A stretch of 64,000 nucleotides of DNA from PNON01 sp964387025 (GCA_964387025.1 CAYLUZ010000005.1:186001-250000); one strand, 5' to 3'. Positions 26,270-35,529 are shown, numbered from the stretch's first letter. Made by a program: numbers and translations. Notes: generated by a model not told the origin, from the letters alone.

Positions 26270-26692
26270 TTGATCAAAATGAAAGACATATTCATAAAAT
26301 GGTTTATGGCGATCAATGCATTTCTTCTCAGACTCAGCCGTGGACGGATCGGCAGTAAGCTGGGAACACAGACGATCCTGCTCCTGCACACCATCGGACG
26401 CAAATCAGGACGGGACCGGGTGATTCCAATTGCTTATTTCGATTACGAGGATCATTTTTTGATCGTGGCATCTAACTGGGGCAAAGAAAAGCAGGCGGAT
26501 TGGTATCTCAATCTCAAACAGCACCCGCAAGCAAAGCTTGAAGTAAAAGGCAAGGTGTTATCGGTCACTGCTCGTGAAGCAAAGGGGGAGGAATATGAAC
26601 GCCTCTTTAAATTTGCCACTGAACATCACCCACCCTATCTGAATTATCAGAAAATGACAGCCAGACATATACCGATCATGGTCTTTGAGTGA
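26270..26692 (+). CDS. Deazaflavin (F420)-dependent nitroreductase-family protein
   Basis: A 140-aa split-beta-barrel protein of the DDN/F420 quinone-reductase family, which uses deazaflavin F420 or a flavin. Signatures: TQTILLLHTIGRKSGRDRVI, the FLIVASNWGKEKQADWYLNL segment and the terminal RHIPIMVFE. TTG at 26270 has GAGGA 4 nt upstream and is kept as the start; ATG at 26279 is the alternative and would lack close SD. Cofactor and substrate are inferred from family only. Confidence 0.85.
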   Translation: MIKMKDIFIKWFMAINAFLLRLSRGRIGSKLGTQTILLLHTIGRKSGRDRVIPIAYFDYEDHFLIVASNWGKEKQADWYLNLKQHPQAKLEVKGKVLSVTAREAKGEEYERLFKFATEHHPPYLNYQKMTARHIPIMVFE

Positions 26693-26920
26693 TCAGGTAA
26701 GGAACCATAGGAAAGGCAGCTAAGCACAGCCGTAAACGATTCCAAAAGATAATCACTGCTGGTTTGATGACCCGGTCAAGTCTGAGTGTTCTCTAGTCTA
26801 CAACTACATACTGAATATTAATAGACTCTTCCTGATGTCTGGAATGGTGTACTCAAATCACATAAAAATCTGATTGCTTCCATGCTAGTTGAGCAACCAA
26901 AACCCGGTATCAATAATCGG

Positions 26921-26932
26921 TATAATTAATTG
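26921..26932 (+). promoter_or_regulatory. TATAATTAATTG -10 motif
   Basis: The 12-mer TATAATTAATTG is identical to those at 25469 and 27476. There is no clear -35 at 15 bp here. It lies 30 bp before the deaminase start and is probably its -10. Confidence 0.5.
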
Positions 26933-26962
26933 TCATTATACTTTTAAGGAAAGGTACTATGT

Positions 26963-27445
26963 ATGACTTTCGAATTTAACTCACTTGATCATAATTTTTA
27001 TATGCGCGAGGCACTTTTAGAGGCAGCCTTAGCCATGCAGGCAGGTGAACGCCCAATTGGTGCAGTAATTGTCCACAATGGACAAATCGTAGGACGAGGA
27101 CGTGCAGAGCACCAGGGAAAGCATAATCGCCTTGCTCATGCTGAGTTGAATGCCCTTCTCATGACCGCTGAAAGCCTCTATGATTACCCACACGATAATG
27201 CGGTCATCTATACAACTCTTGAACCGTGTGAAATGTGTCTGGGGGCAATTGTGATGAGTGATGCAGTGAATCATGTCGTTTTTGCCCTGGCTGATCGCTG
27301 GATAAATCCATCGTATATGTTGGAATTGCCTCATGTAAAAAGACATATTCACAACTACGTTGGTGGGATTCTTGCGGAAGAGAGCATGGCTCTCTGGCAG
27401 AAATGCCGTCCCGATGAGCTTGCTTTACTTCGTGATGGACATTGA
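26963..27445 (+). CDS. Nucleoside deaminase (CMP/dCMP zinc-binding)
   Basis: A 160-aa zinc-dependent deaminase of the tRNA-adenosine/guanine deaminase branch. The catalytic HAE is in LAHAELNALL near residue 60, and the zinc pair is TTLEPCEMCLGAIVMSD near 90-106. The segment after it (RWINPSYMLELPHVKRHI) differs from TadA, and the family TadA gene is usually elsewhere, so this is more likely a free-base or nucleoside deaminase. AAGGAAAGG lies before the start. Single gene. Confidence 0.86.
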   Translation: MTFEFNSLDHNFYMREALLEAALAMQAGERPIGAVIVHNGQIVGRGRAEHQGKHNRLAHAELNALLMTAESLYDYPHDNAVIYTTLEPCEMCLGAIVMSDAVNHVVFALADRWINPSYMLELPHVKRHIHNYVGGILAEESMALWQKCRPDELALLRDGH

Positions 27446-27454
27446 TCCTAATGA

Positions 27455-27487
27455 TTGTCAGTGTGTGTTGATCGATATAATTAATTG
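27455..27487 (+). promoter_or_regulatory. Promoter of the repeat type (R8)
   Basis: TTGTCA at 27455-27460, 15-nt spacer, TATAAT at 27476-27481, followed by TAATTG. Same architecture as the dispersed repeats, 72 bp before the GNAT gene. Confidence 0.65.
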
Positions 27488-27559
27488 CGCCAAAATGAAT
27501 AAAAAAGAATATAGAACGCTGAAGAAAATTATTTTATCCGTATTTGGTAAGGTAGCTTA

Positions 27560-28174
27560 ATGGAAATAATTAAACTGGATCCCAAACACAAAAAAAGAGC
27601 ATCGGAAATTGTTGCAGCAGCCTTTTTTGATTACCCGATGTTCACCTTCTATTTTCCTGATCCAAAGAAACGAGCACGTGTCCTGCCCTGGTACCTGGAA
27701 AATGTGCTGAACTGCGCACTGCGTTATGGAGAAGTATATACTACCCCCGAGATCTCAGGTGTGATCTTCACCTTGCCTCCTGGTCACACAAAGATCACCC
27801 AGAGTGAGTATGTTCAAAATGGTTTTCTACTAACACCTTTATTTATAGGTTTACGGGATTATCAACGGTCACAAGAATGCGAAAAATTCGTGGCAGATAC
27901 TCACGAAAAGATAATGGAAGGTCGGCCAAATTATTATTTATGGGGATTAACTGTCGATCCCAACCAGAAACGGAAGGGAATCGGAACAGCCCTGTTAAAA
28001 CCACTTATTGAAAAAGCCGATGCCGAACAAAAACCGATTTACCTGGAAACCCACGACGAAAATAATGTCGCGTATTATCAACGAGAGGGCTTTTCCCTGG
28101 TTTACACCAATAAATTTCCAAAATTCGATCTGGAAATTTGGTGCATGGTACGGGAGCCAAAATTATGTGGGTAA
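27560..28174 (+). CDS. GNAT N-acetyltransferase
   Basis: A 204-aa acetyltransferase. The acetyl-CoA binding core is LWGLTVDPNQKRKGIGTALL, and a C-terminal YLETHDENNVAYYQREGF is typical of Acetyltransf_1/7 proteins. The N-terminal half (AAFFDYPMFTFYFPDPKKRA) is characteristic of a branch of GNATs seen in fungi and soil bacteria with unknown substrates. GGTAAGG precedes the ATG. Single gene behind promoter R8. Confidence 0.86.
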   Translation: MEIIKLDPKHKKRASEIVAAAFFDYPMFTFYFPDPKKRARVLPWYLENVLNCALRYGEVYTTPEISGVIFTLPPGHTKITQSEYVQNGFLLTPLFIGLRDYQRSQECEKFVADTHEKIMEGRPNYYLWGLTVDPNQKRKGIGTALLKPLIEKADAEQKPIYLETHDENNVAYYQREGFSLVYTNKFPKFDLEIWCMVREPKLCG

Positions 28175-28238
28175 GTAGAATCTATTTCCTATAGGGTGAG
28201 ATCCAGCGTACCTATGATTATCAGAAAAGGATTTTCTT

Positions 28239-29138
28239 ATGAACGTGTCAACGACCGGTCTCATTCTCACTACCGATGCCGCCATTGATCTACATCTTCA
28301 TACCACCTACAGTGATGGCACCTGGACACCAGAGAAGTTACTGGATCACCTGGTGCGTGAACAATTCAGTCTGGCAGCAATTACAGATCATGATCGGGTG
28401 GATACTGTTGCTTCCATTCAACAACTCGCTCTGGAAAAACACCTGCCCGTGCTCGTCGGCGTCGAAATGTCCACTGTGTGGAAAGATGAACTGTCCGGGA
28501 TTGATGAACTTTCAGGGCAGGAAAATATGACAGACCTGCTCTGCTATGGGTTTGTTTCGCCCCCCAACACCTTGAACGATATAGCCCGGGACCTTGTCCA
28601 CCGCCAGCAGGTGAACACCCGGGAAGTCTTTGAGAATCTGCAGCACAAAGGATACATATTTCCTCAGGAACCTGATGCGTTAGTGACCATTCTGGAACAA
28701 GCCAGCCCCCAGCAGCCCTTTGCTCTGGCAGATCTCTTAACAAAGTATGGCTATGGCATAGGTCAACCTTCCGTGGGGAGAATCCTTCTGGAAGCGGGGT
28801 GCAAGTTGGAGGTGAACGATTTAGCCGCTGTGGTGGAAGCAGCTCACCAGAGCGGGGCAGTGTGTCTCATCGCCCACCCCGGATGTAAAGACGGGTTTGT
28901 GACCTATAATGTTCAAATGTTGGATAAGCTCCGCCAGGATATTCCGATTGACGGTTTGGAAGTCTATCAACCGAAAAATTCGCCGGAACAGACAGAAATT
29001 TATCTGGAATATGCTAGGAAGCACCAATTACTGATCAGTTCGGGTTCTGACTCGCATCGCCCTGAGAAACCGCCTATCAAATACCGGGCTGAATTTAGCC
29101 GCAGCCTTTTAGAACGGGTAGGCATACAAATAAATTGA
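28239..29138 (+). CDS. PHP-domain phosphoesterase
   Basis: A 299-aa PHP-superfamily metal-dependent phosphoesterase, akin to RNase AM / 3',5'-nucleoside bisphosphate phosphatase. Metal ligands: IDLHLHTTYSDG, AAITDHDRVD, a Glu in VGVEMST, LIAHPG and the final SSGSDSHRPEKPP. The insertion between metal sites 3 and 4 holds a helical lid (LVHRQQVNTREVFENL). SD AAAAGGA precedes the ATG. No operon partner. Confidence 0.87.
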   Translation: MNVSTTGLILTTDAAIDLHLHTTYSDGTWTPEKLLDHLVREQFSLAAITDHDRVDTVASIQQLALEKHLPVLVGVEMSTVWKDELSGIDELSGQENMTDLLCYGFVSPPNTLNDIARDLVHRQQVNTREVFENLQHKGYIFPQEPDALVTILEQASPQQPFALADLLTKYGYGIGQPSVGRILLEAGCKLEVNDLAAVVEAAHQSGAVCLIAHPGCKDGFVTYNVQMLDKLRQDIPIDGLEVYQPKNSPEQTEIYLEYARKHQLLISSGSDSHRPEKPPIKYRAEFSRSLLERVGIQIN

Positions 29139-29302
29139 CAGGTTTTACCGATTAAATATGATGAGTTTCAGCTGTCTAAATCGAGAAAGCGACAGGAGCA
29201 AGCGTATTGAATCCAATCTCAAGATATTGGTTATAGATGTTCTCTTGCCAAAAGATGGATAACTGTATTTGATTATTCTATTAATAATATTAAATCGAGC
29301 TA

Positions 29303-30508
29303 TTACAGATTTCCAGGGTCTTTCATCCGGGTGATCAACAACACACTGACCAGCATCAAACATACTGCCAGAAGCAATGCAGGAGTGAAGGCCCCATTTT
29401 GCATCTTGAGCGCTTCCATAACGTAAACGAAGACCACCGAAGCCTGCCCGAATAATTGGATCAATCCATTCGAAGTCCCTTCGGGAGTGGGGTGGGTGAT
29501 CTCAGCAGAATACTGCATACCGATCGGATTGGCACTGACCAGAAAGAATCCCATCGAGAATGCCGAAGCATACAATAACCAGGCTGTCTGGGCAAAAGTT
29601 AACCCGATCAACCCGGGAATGGCAAGCAAGAATCCCATTAATATATATTTTTGGCGTTTATGCTGCTTATCTGAGAAAGGTGGGATGATCACTGCCCCCA
29701 GAACGCCCCCGGCTAACATGAGTGCTCCAAGGGTACCGGCATCCGATGGGGTGAATCCACGCGGACGGATAATATTCTCGACCCAGGTGGTCACACCATT
29801 AAAGACTCCCATGCCGATGAAAGAAACCACCAGGTAGATCCAAAACTCCTTCACCTTAAGAGCGTGTTTCAAGCCATCCAGCATCAAGGCGCGGACTTCC
29901 TGGCCTTCCGGGCATGGCGGAGTGGCTGGCTTTTCTCGGGCAAAGATCAGGAAAAGGACCGCTGAAAACGCAGCAACTCCACCGTAGAGTAGTTGTGATT
30001 GAGGGATGGACATATTTTCGATCAGGATCGGCGGAAGGATCATGCCAAGGGCAGTTCCCACTAGGTTGGAAAGAGTGACCAGGCCAACCGCAGTTGCGCG
30101 CTCATCGATACTGAACCATTGCGCTGGCACCTTGGTCCAGGCATTGAGTAAAAATGGCTGCGCAATGGCAATTCCAATGGTACTGATCAGCACCAGTGAA
30201 TAATCTGCTCCAGCCAGGCCGCGCACCACCCCAAATATTCCCATCAACACTGCCCCAATGCTCACCGTGCGCCTGAAACCATAAGTATCGATCGCCCACG
30301 ACACCGGGATGGACAGTGGGATGAATGCCATCATGTAGACCATGGCCAGCAGTCCGATGTTTAGGTCGGTAACGCCATAGAATTTGGCTGCTAATCCCGT
30401 GATCGGTGCATAAGAGATCCATAAGATCTGGATGGTGAGATTGATGAGCATGAACACCGCCAGAACCACCCAGCGGTAAGGGTACAGTCGATAGGATCTT
30501 TCAGCCAT
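29303..30508 (-). CDS. MFS transporter (sugar/organic-acid type)
   Basis: A 401-aa major facilitator with about 12 spans. The N-terminal motif is RWVVLAVFMLINLTIQILW, the loop 2-3 region is AIDTYGFRRTVSIGAVLMG, and the second half starts LKVKEFWIYLVVSFIGMGVF. It is the last gene of the four-gene catabolic operon and presumably imports its substrate. 41 bp separate it from the FGGY kinase above. Confidence 0.86.
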   Translation of the reverse strand: MAERSYRLYPYRWVVLAVFMLINLTIQILWISYAPITGLAAKFYGVTDLNIGLLAMVYMMAFIPLSIPVSWAIDTYGFRRTVSIGAVLMGIFGVVRGLAGADYSLVLISTIGIAIAQPFLLNAWTKVPAQWFSIDERATAVGLVTLSNLVGTALGMILPPILIENMSIPQSQLLYGGVAAFSAVLFLIFAREKPATPPCPEGQEVRALMLDGLKHALKVKEFWIYLVVSFIGMGVFNGVTTWVENIIRPRGFTPSDAGTLGALMLAGGVLGAVIIPPFSDKQHKRQKYILMGFLLAIPGLIGLTFAQTAWLLYASAFSMGFFLVSANPIGMQYSAEITHPTPEGTSNGLIQLFGQASVVFVYVMEALKMQNGAFTPALLLAVCLMLVSVLLITRMKDPGNL

Positions 30509-30549
30509 AGGTTATCCTTCCTTTGATTTTCTGCAAGGTTTTTACTCTT

Positions 30550-32139
30550 TTACTTTCGATTCATCCGGTGATAGACGTTTTTCATCTGGTTATAGATCAT
30601 CAGGAATTGCTCATATTTTTGATCGTAAAGCGATCGGTTCTTTTCAATTGGTAAGTAGGTTTGTTTGAATTTCACCATGGCGGTGATATCCGTAAAATGG
30701 ATCTCTTTCAATCCAACTGCCCCGATCCAGGCTGCTCCACGTGCATTGGCATAAACCGGATCCTCCACCTGTTTGATGCAAACACCCATTACATCCGCAA
30801 AGATCTGGCACCAAATGTCGGATTGCGCTCCACCACCAACGATATGGATCTTATCGACTTCGTGTTTAAGTTTAAGGAATTTCTTGACCGGCTGTAGCAG
30901 CCAACGTGTGTTCAAGGCAATCCCTTCAAGAAAAGCGCGGATAATATCTTCACGTGAATTATTCAGGGAAAGGTTATAAAGACCCGCCCTCAAATTATTA
31001 TCATCCACCGGGGCACGCTCCCCCCAGATCCATGGAGTATAGAGGACACCGTTCGATCCTGGAGGTACCCTTGCTGCAATTCGGTCAAGATACTTGAATA
31101 TATCCGGGACCTCTGCTTCCTGCAGCAGTTCATCTTTGTTGTATATGATTTTGTCACGCAGGAAGTTGAGATTACCGCCCGCCGTAGCCTGCAAAGCAGT
31201 GAGCATGTACCGTCCGGGCACAGCACATGGCAGAGAAGCCATGGACGAGCCAATATCGGTTTTCTTGAATGGGACATGGGCAGTGATCCATGAAGAGGTC
31301 CCGACATATAAATGCGGAAGGTAATCCTCCACTGCCCCGGCGCCTATGGCAGCAGCAGTGTTATCGATCGCACCAGCGACCACTTTGACAGTTGGAGCAA
31401 GTCCCAGCTCCTCTGCAACCGGAACTTTTATTGTGCCAAGGATTGCAGTGCATGGGACGATCTCGGGGAATTTATCCCCATCCACTCCACTTGATCGCAC
31501 CAATCCGGGATCATAATGAATATTATCCGGGTCACGGTTATCGGTCACCCACGATGTGAGAATGGAATCATACGTAGCGGCGAAGACTCCGGTCAGGCGC
31601 ATGTTGAGGTAATCCAATACGTTCAGAAATTTATAGGTTTTTGCATAAACATCCGGGTAGTGGTTGCGAATAAATAGCATATGCGCGGCAGGATCTTTCC
31701 CGCTGGCAGATGGCATTCCACCGGTCAACTTGATCCAGTTAAGAACTTTTAAGGCGCTCATCCCGTTAATATTCACAAATCCTTTGAATTGGTTGATAAG
31801 ATCAGGCTTCCCACGCATGTCCATCCATAAAACGCAGTTCATTAAAGCCTTGCCTTCGCGATCCACCGGAATTGTGCCTTCCCCCTGAGTGGAACAACAA
31901 ACGGCGATCACGGAGGAGGGTGAAACCACGCCATCTGCCAATAGCCTTCGGGTGCAGGTCACGAACGCCTGCCACCACTCTTCCGGAGATTGTTCCACCC
32001 CACCATCGGCAGTCAGGTAAAGCTGGATGGGTTCTGACTGCCACCCTAATACCTTTCCCTGGATGGTGATCAACGCCACCTTTAATCCGGAGGTGCCCAG
32101 GTCTATTGAGAGGATCACTGGTTCATTGGTTTGAGCCAT
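30550..32139 (-). CDS. FGGY-family carbohydrate kinase
   Basis: A 529-aa sugar kinase related to xylulokinase. The N-terminal ATP-binding strand is ILSIDLGTSGLKVALIT, with the second phosphate loop LYVGTSSWITAHVP. The C-terminal adenosine motif IHIVGGGAQSDIWCQIFADV and the metal-linked VVAGAIDNTAAAIGAGAV complete the fold. It should phosphorylate a sugar or polyol using ATP. ATG 32139 is preferred over GTG 32145 for spacing to AGG. Third gene of the TetR-linked operon; its product may feed the class II aldolase. Confidence 0.9.
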   Translation of the reverse strand: MAQTNEPVILSIDLGTSGLKVALITIQGKVLGWQSEPIQLYLTADGGVEQSPEEWWQAFVTCTRRLLADGVVSPSSVIAVCCSTQGEGTIPVDREGKALMNCVLWMDMRGKPDLINQFKGFVNINGMSALKVLNWIKLTGGMPSASGKDPAAHMLFIRNHYPDVYAKTYKFLNVLDYLNMRLTGVFAATYDSILTSWVTDNRDPDNIHYDPGLVRSSGVDGDKFPEIVPCTAILGTIKVPVAEELGLAPTVKVVAGAIDNTAAAIGAGAVEDYLPHLYVGTSSWITAHVPFKKTDIGSSMASLPCAVPGRYMLTALQATAGGNLNFLRDKIIYNKDELLQEAEVPDIFKYLDRIAARVPPGSNGVLYTPWIWGERAPVDDNNLRAGLYNLSLNNSREDIIRAFLEGIALNTRWLLQPVKKFLKLKHEVDKIHIVGGGAQSDIWCQIFADVMGVCIKQVEDPVYANARGAAWIGAVGLKEIHFTDITAMVKFKQTYLPIEKNRSLYDQKYEQFLMIYNQMKNVYHRMNRK

Positions 32140-32164
32140 AACCACCTGCCTTTTTGATGATCAA

Positions 32165-33610
32165 CTATTCAACACTGGTTAAAACATTTTCAAAACGCAC
32201 CAGGGCGTCATCTATAACTTCATCTGTATCTGCCATGCTGGTGTACATGCGGCTCCCGGCAAGAGTCACCAACCCGTTAGCCATATATGCCGCACCCATC
32301 TCTTCCATCATATGCTTGCGCGGTTTCAATTCCTTCACCAACCTCAGGGGATGGTGCAGATCAAGAAGCATCACTCCTGACGTTTCCAGGTGAACGATGC
32401 TGCCCTGGTTATAGACCACGAACGGCAGATTGTGTTTCGTGATGATGGCTTGCAGGCCGGCAGTCAGCCTGTCCCCTGCCTGCCCGGCGATCACCGGTGC
32501 GTTGGTGCGTTCCATCTCGAGTAAAGCATGATAACCCGCCACACAGGAAAGTGGGTTGGCGGATAAAGTGCCGCCAATATACGCTCGCTCGCCTGTGCCG
32601 CCGATTCCTGCAGCAAAGCGCATGATCACATCATTCCGTCCGCCTACACCACCGGCCATGGGATATCCGCCGGTGATGCATTTTCCAAAAATGGTTAAGT
32701 CCGGCTTGATGCCAAAATAACCCTGCGCACCTCCCATGCCCATTCTGAATCCTGTCACAACTTCATCAAAAATAAGCAGTGCGCCAAACTCATCACACAA
32801 CTCGCGCACTTTCTGGTTGAAATCATATGCCACGGGGCGGGTGCCGCTCTCTGGTCCCACCGGTTCAACGATCACTGCAGCAGTCCCACCTATCAGCCGA
32901 TTAATGATCAACTGGCGTTTCAATGCAGCTAGTGAATTGGGATAGAACTCCTGGGTATTGAGGCTGGCTCCCCAGGGAATTCCTTTTGCTTCCAACCGGC
33001 CGGTTCCGGGTATGTGAAGACCGTATACCATCTGGTCGCTCCAGCCATGGTATGCGCCTCCTACCTTGATGATCTTGGTATGTTTGGTATATGCCCGGGC
33101 GGCACGTATTGCTGCCATGACCGACTCGGTGCCCGACCCAAGCATGCGGAACATTTCGTTGGCTGGCATATAACGCCTGACTAGCTGGGCAAGCTTCAAT
33201 TCATATTCATGGAAGAGCCCGGTGACCGGACCGCAGGATTGCAGCATTTCGATCACCTTGTCGCGTACAGGTTTGTAATTGCTACCGAGTACGGTTGGCC
33301 CGCCCGCCTGCAGGAAATCGATATACTGGTTACCGTCTGCATCCCATAGATACGCTCCCTCTGCTTTTTCTATGGCAATGGGGAACGGATAATTGAATGC
33401 CAGGTTATGCTGTACTCCACCGGGAATGATCTGCTTTGCTTCATCGTTCAGACCTTTTGATCTTGCACATTGTTTTTCGAAGTAATTCAGCACATCCTGC
33501 ATCTTTTCCCTGCGGATGGGGCGTAGAGGCTGAGAAATGAGCGCTTCCAGACGGTTGTATACATCAACAACATCGGGATATTTTGAGATCGCGTAAGCTC
33601 CGGTTTCCAT
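32165..33610 (-). CDS. Class III aminotransferase (GSA aminomutase-like)
   Basis: A 481-aa PLP enzyme of fold type I, subgroup II, most like glutamate-1-semialdehyde 2,1-aminomutase. The cofactor-lysine segment is LTIFGKCITGGYPMAGG, the aspartate motif LLIFDEVVTGFRMG, and substrate-side residues appear in RMLGSGTESVMAAIRAARAY. In this context it is more likely a catabolic transaminase or aminomutase than a heme-synthesis enzyme. An N-terminal extension of about 40 residues (ISKYPDVVDVYNRLEAL) is unusual. It lies between the aldolase (54 bp) and the kinase. Confidence 0.9.
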   Translation of the reverse strand: METGAYAISKYPDVVDVYNRLEALISQPLRPIRREKMQDVLNYFEKQCARSKGLNDEAKQIIPGGVQHNLAFNYPFPIAIEKAEGAYLWDADGNQYIDFLQAGGPTVLGSNYKPVRDKVIEMLQSCGPVTGLFHEYELKLAQLVRRYMPANEMFRMLGSGTESVMAAIRAARAYTKHTKIIKVGGAYHGWSDQMVYGLHIPGTGRLEAKGIPWGASLNTQEFYPNSLAALKRQLIINRLIGGTAAVIVEPVGPESGTRPVAYDFNQKVRELCDEFGALLIFDEVVTGFRMGMGGAQGYFGIKPDLTIFGKCITGGYPMAGGVGGRNDVIMRFAAGIGGTGERAYIGGTLSANPLSCVAGYHALLEMERTNAPVIAGQAGDRLTAGLQAIITKHNLPFVVYNQGSIVHLETSGVMLLDLHHPLRLVKELKPRKHMMEEMGAAYMANGLVTLAGSRMYTSMADTDEVIDDALVRFENVLTSVE

Positions 33611-33664
33611 TGTTTCAACTCCTAAAACTAAACTCTACTACCATCAGATTCTCCTGATGGCGTA

Positions 33665-34333
33665 TCAATTTTCTTTTTCATATTTCTTCTGGTCCTTGCG
33701 CAGCTTGGCGAAAGCCACCTCCCGGACAATAAGGGGAATTCGACTGGCTTTATGCTCTGTACATAATGTCAACAGATAGGCCAGGGCACATTTTTCCAAT
33801 ACGGATACATTATGAACTGCGCGTTCCATATCACCTCCGAATAATAACGCGCCGTGGTTGGCCATGATGTAGGCATTGTTGTGGTTTTTTACATGCTTTG
33901 CGACAGTATTCATCAACATGCCTGTGCCGGAGGGTGCGTAAGGGATGATATCCACTGAACGCCCAAGAAAACGTACCTGCTCATCGAACAGAGCCGGGAT
34001 CGGCTTACCGATGAGCGCCAGGGTGCTGGGGTAAACCTGGTGAGTATGAATAATGGCATTCACATCCGGGCGGACTTTATATATCGCCGCATGCATGGCA
34101 CTTTCCACTGAAGGTTGGCGCTCCCCTGCGAGTGGATTCAAATCCATGTTCAGCACGCAAATATCTTCAGGGATCATTTTCATATAATCATAATTGGATG
34201 GGGTGATGGCGAATGCCTTTTCTTCCGAGATGCGTACTGATAAATTTCCGCCGGTTGCGCTCAGGAATCCTTTCCCCGTGAGATCTTTGGAAGTGTCCAC
34301 GATCAACTGGCAAAAGGTCAAATAATCGCTCAT
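33665..34333 (-). CDS. Class II aldolase/adducin-family protein
   Basis: A 222-aa zinc aldolase of the L-fuculose-phosphate / L-ribulose-5-phosphate epimerase family. The glycine loop is LSATGGNLSVRIS, zinc histidines lie in AIIHTHQVYPST and the third in MANHGALLFG. It should cleave or rearrange a phosphorylated sugar such as the product of the FGGY kinase downstream. GGAGG at 7 nt supports ATG 34333. First gene of the operon, with a promoter inside the divergent palindrome. Confidence 0.9.
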   Translation of the reverse strand: MSDYLTFCQLIVDTSKDLTGKGFLSATGGNLSVRISEEKAFAITPSNYDYMKMIPEDICVLNMDLNPLAGERQPSVESAMHAAIYKVRPDVNAIIHTHQVYPSTLALIGKPIPALFDEQVRFLGRSVDIIPYAPSGTGMLMNTVAKHVKNHNNAYIMANHGALLFGGDMERAVHNVSVLEKCALAYLLTLCTEHKASRIPLIVREVAFAKLRKDQKKYEKEN

Positions 34334-34364
34334 TTGTTTTCCTCCATGCATCAAATGTAGCTAT

Positions 34365-34409
34365 AGTATAGGAAATAATCTTGACACTGTCAAGATTATT
34401 TTGTATGAT
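34365..34409. promoter_or_regulatory. Back-to-back promoters sharing a 27-bp palindromic operator
   Basis: 34374-34400 is AATAATCTTGACA, C, TGTCAAGATTATT: a palindrome with perfect 13-bp arms and one central base. Plus strand: TTGACA (34381-34386), 17 nt, TATGAT (34404-34409). Minus strand: TTGACA (34393-34388), 17 nt, TATACT (34370-34365). Both -35 boxes lie in the palindrome, so a bound TetR dimer would block both genes. Confidence 0.88.
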
Positions 34410-34415
34410 AATTGC

Positions 34416-35024
34416 ATGGAAAAAGATAAATATCATCACGGGGACCTCAAACAAGCTCTTGTCATTTCGGGAATGAAAATTCTTCGGGAAGAGGGATTGA
34501 ACGCACTAACTTTACGCAGTGCAGCCCGGGCAGCCGGAGTCAGTCACTCAGCACCGTATTCTCATTTTGTTGATAAACAGGCCTTGCTGGCAGCCATTTC
34601 TACCATGGGTTTCAACGACCTGTACGAACGGATCACAACCACAATATCGGAATACCGGAATTCTCCGCGGGAACTTCTAACCGAAACTGGTTGGACCTAT
34701 ATACAGTTTGCAGTTTCTGAACCCAATTGCTTCAAGCTGATGTTCTCCGGTATTCTTGAAGATGAACACTCGTTCCCTGAGTTCACGGCAGCTGTTCAGA
34801 AAACTTATCACAAGCTGGTCGAAGTCGTTGGGATTTGCCAGAAAGGGAATGTCCTTCGTTCTGGACCACAAGAAGTAAGCGCAATTGCTGTATGGAGCCT
34901 GGTACATGGTTTTGTTTCACTCTATCTTGAACAGCAGCTCCCGGGGCGAGTATTGGAAAAATACCAGTTGAAAAAATTATTGATCAATACGCTCCTTCAG
35001 TTGGACTCAGGTTCAAATATCTAG
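34416..35024 (+). CDS. TetR/AcrR-family regulator, likely leaderless
   Basis: A 202-aa repressor. The N-terminal helix-turn-helix covers LKQALVISGMKILREEGLNA and TLRSAARAAGVSHSAPYSHF; the C-terminal ligand domain is of the WHG type (SVWSLVHGFVSLYL-like segment AVWSLVHGFVSLYLEQQ). The -10 box ends at 34409 and the ATG follows at 34416, so the mRNA should begin at or near the A of ATG, without a SD. The open frame extends to a TTG at 34401, which lies inside the promoter. It probably represses itself and the divergent aldolase operon. Confidence 0.9.
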   Translation: MEKDKYHHGDLKQALVISGMKILREEGLNALTLRSAARAAGVSHSAPYSHFVDKQALLAAISTMGFNDLYERITTTISEYRNSPRELLTETGWTYIQFAVSEPNCFKLMFSGILEDEHSFPEFTAAVQKTYHKLVEVVGICQKGNVLRSGPQEVSAIAVWSLVHGFVSLYLEQQLPGRVLEKYQLKKLLINTLLQLDSGSNI

Positions 35025-35074
35025 ATTTTATTATCTGAACGCAAATGGACCTAAAAGATGCATCTCCTTATGGA

Positions 35075-35086
35075 TATAATTAACTG
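35075..35086 (+). promoter_or_regulatory. TATAATTAACTG -10 motif
   Basis: TATAATTAACTG, one base off the recurrent 12-mer, 17 nt before the GNAT start with AAGGAG in between. No clear -35. Confidence 0.5.
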
Positions 35087-35103
35087 GAAAGGAGTTATTC
35101 ATT

Positions 35104-35529
35104 ATGGGTGAAAATTACCATGTCATCTTAGTTGAGAAACCGGAAGAATCTGCCTGGAGGATAATTGGGCAGGGTCTTCGCGATCACAACAAACAACAAG
35201 CAGGTGACGATAACTCACAAGGTTTATGTCTGGCTTTGTACTCACCTGAACATGAAATTGTGGGGGGAGTGATAGCTGAAGTCTATTGGGATTGGCTGTT
35301 TATAAATGTAATGTGGGTAAAAGATGAGCTGCGCGGTCAAGGATATGGGAAAAGCCTATTAATGCGGGTTGAAGAGGAAGCAAAGCAGCGAGGTGCCAGA
35401 AATTCGTACCTGGACACATTCAGTTTTCAAGCACCGGAGTTTTATAAAAAAAACGGTTATAAGGTGTTCGGTGAACTGCAAAATTTTCCGCCCGGCCATC
35501 AGCGTTACTTTTTTACAAAACACTTGTAG
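35104..35529 (+). CDS. GNAT N-acetyltransferase, short
   Basis: A 141-aa single-domain acetyltransferase. The acetyl-CoA loop is DELRGQGYGKSLLMRVEEEA and a C-terminal PEFYKKNGYKVFGELQNFP follows, which resembles the yhhY/ElaA-type small GNATs of Firmicutes. The strand FINVMWVKDELRG is typical. AAAGGAG before the ATG. Single gene. Substrate unknown. Confidence 0.86.
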   Translation: MGENYHVILVEKPEESAWRIIGQGLRDHNKQQAGDDNSQGLCLALYSPEHEIVGGVIAEVYWDWLFINVMWVKDELRGQGYGKSLLMRVEEEAKQRGARNSYLDTFSFQAPEFYKKNGYKVFGELQNFPPGHQRYFFTKHL

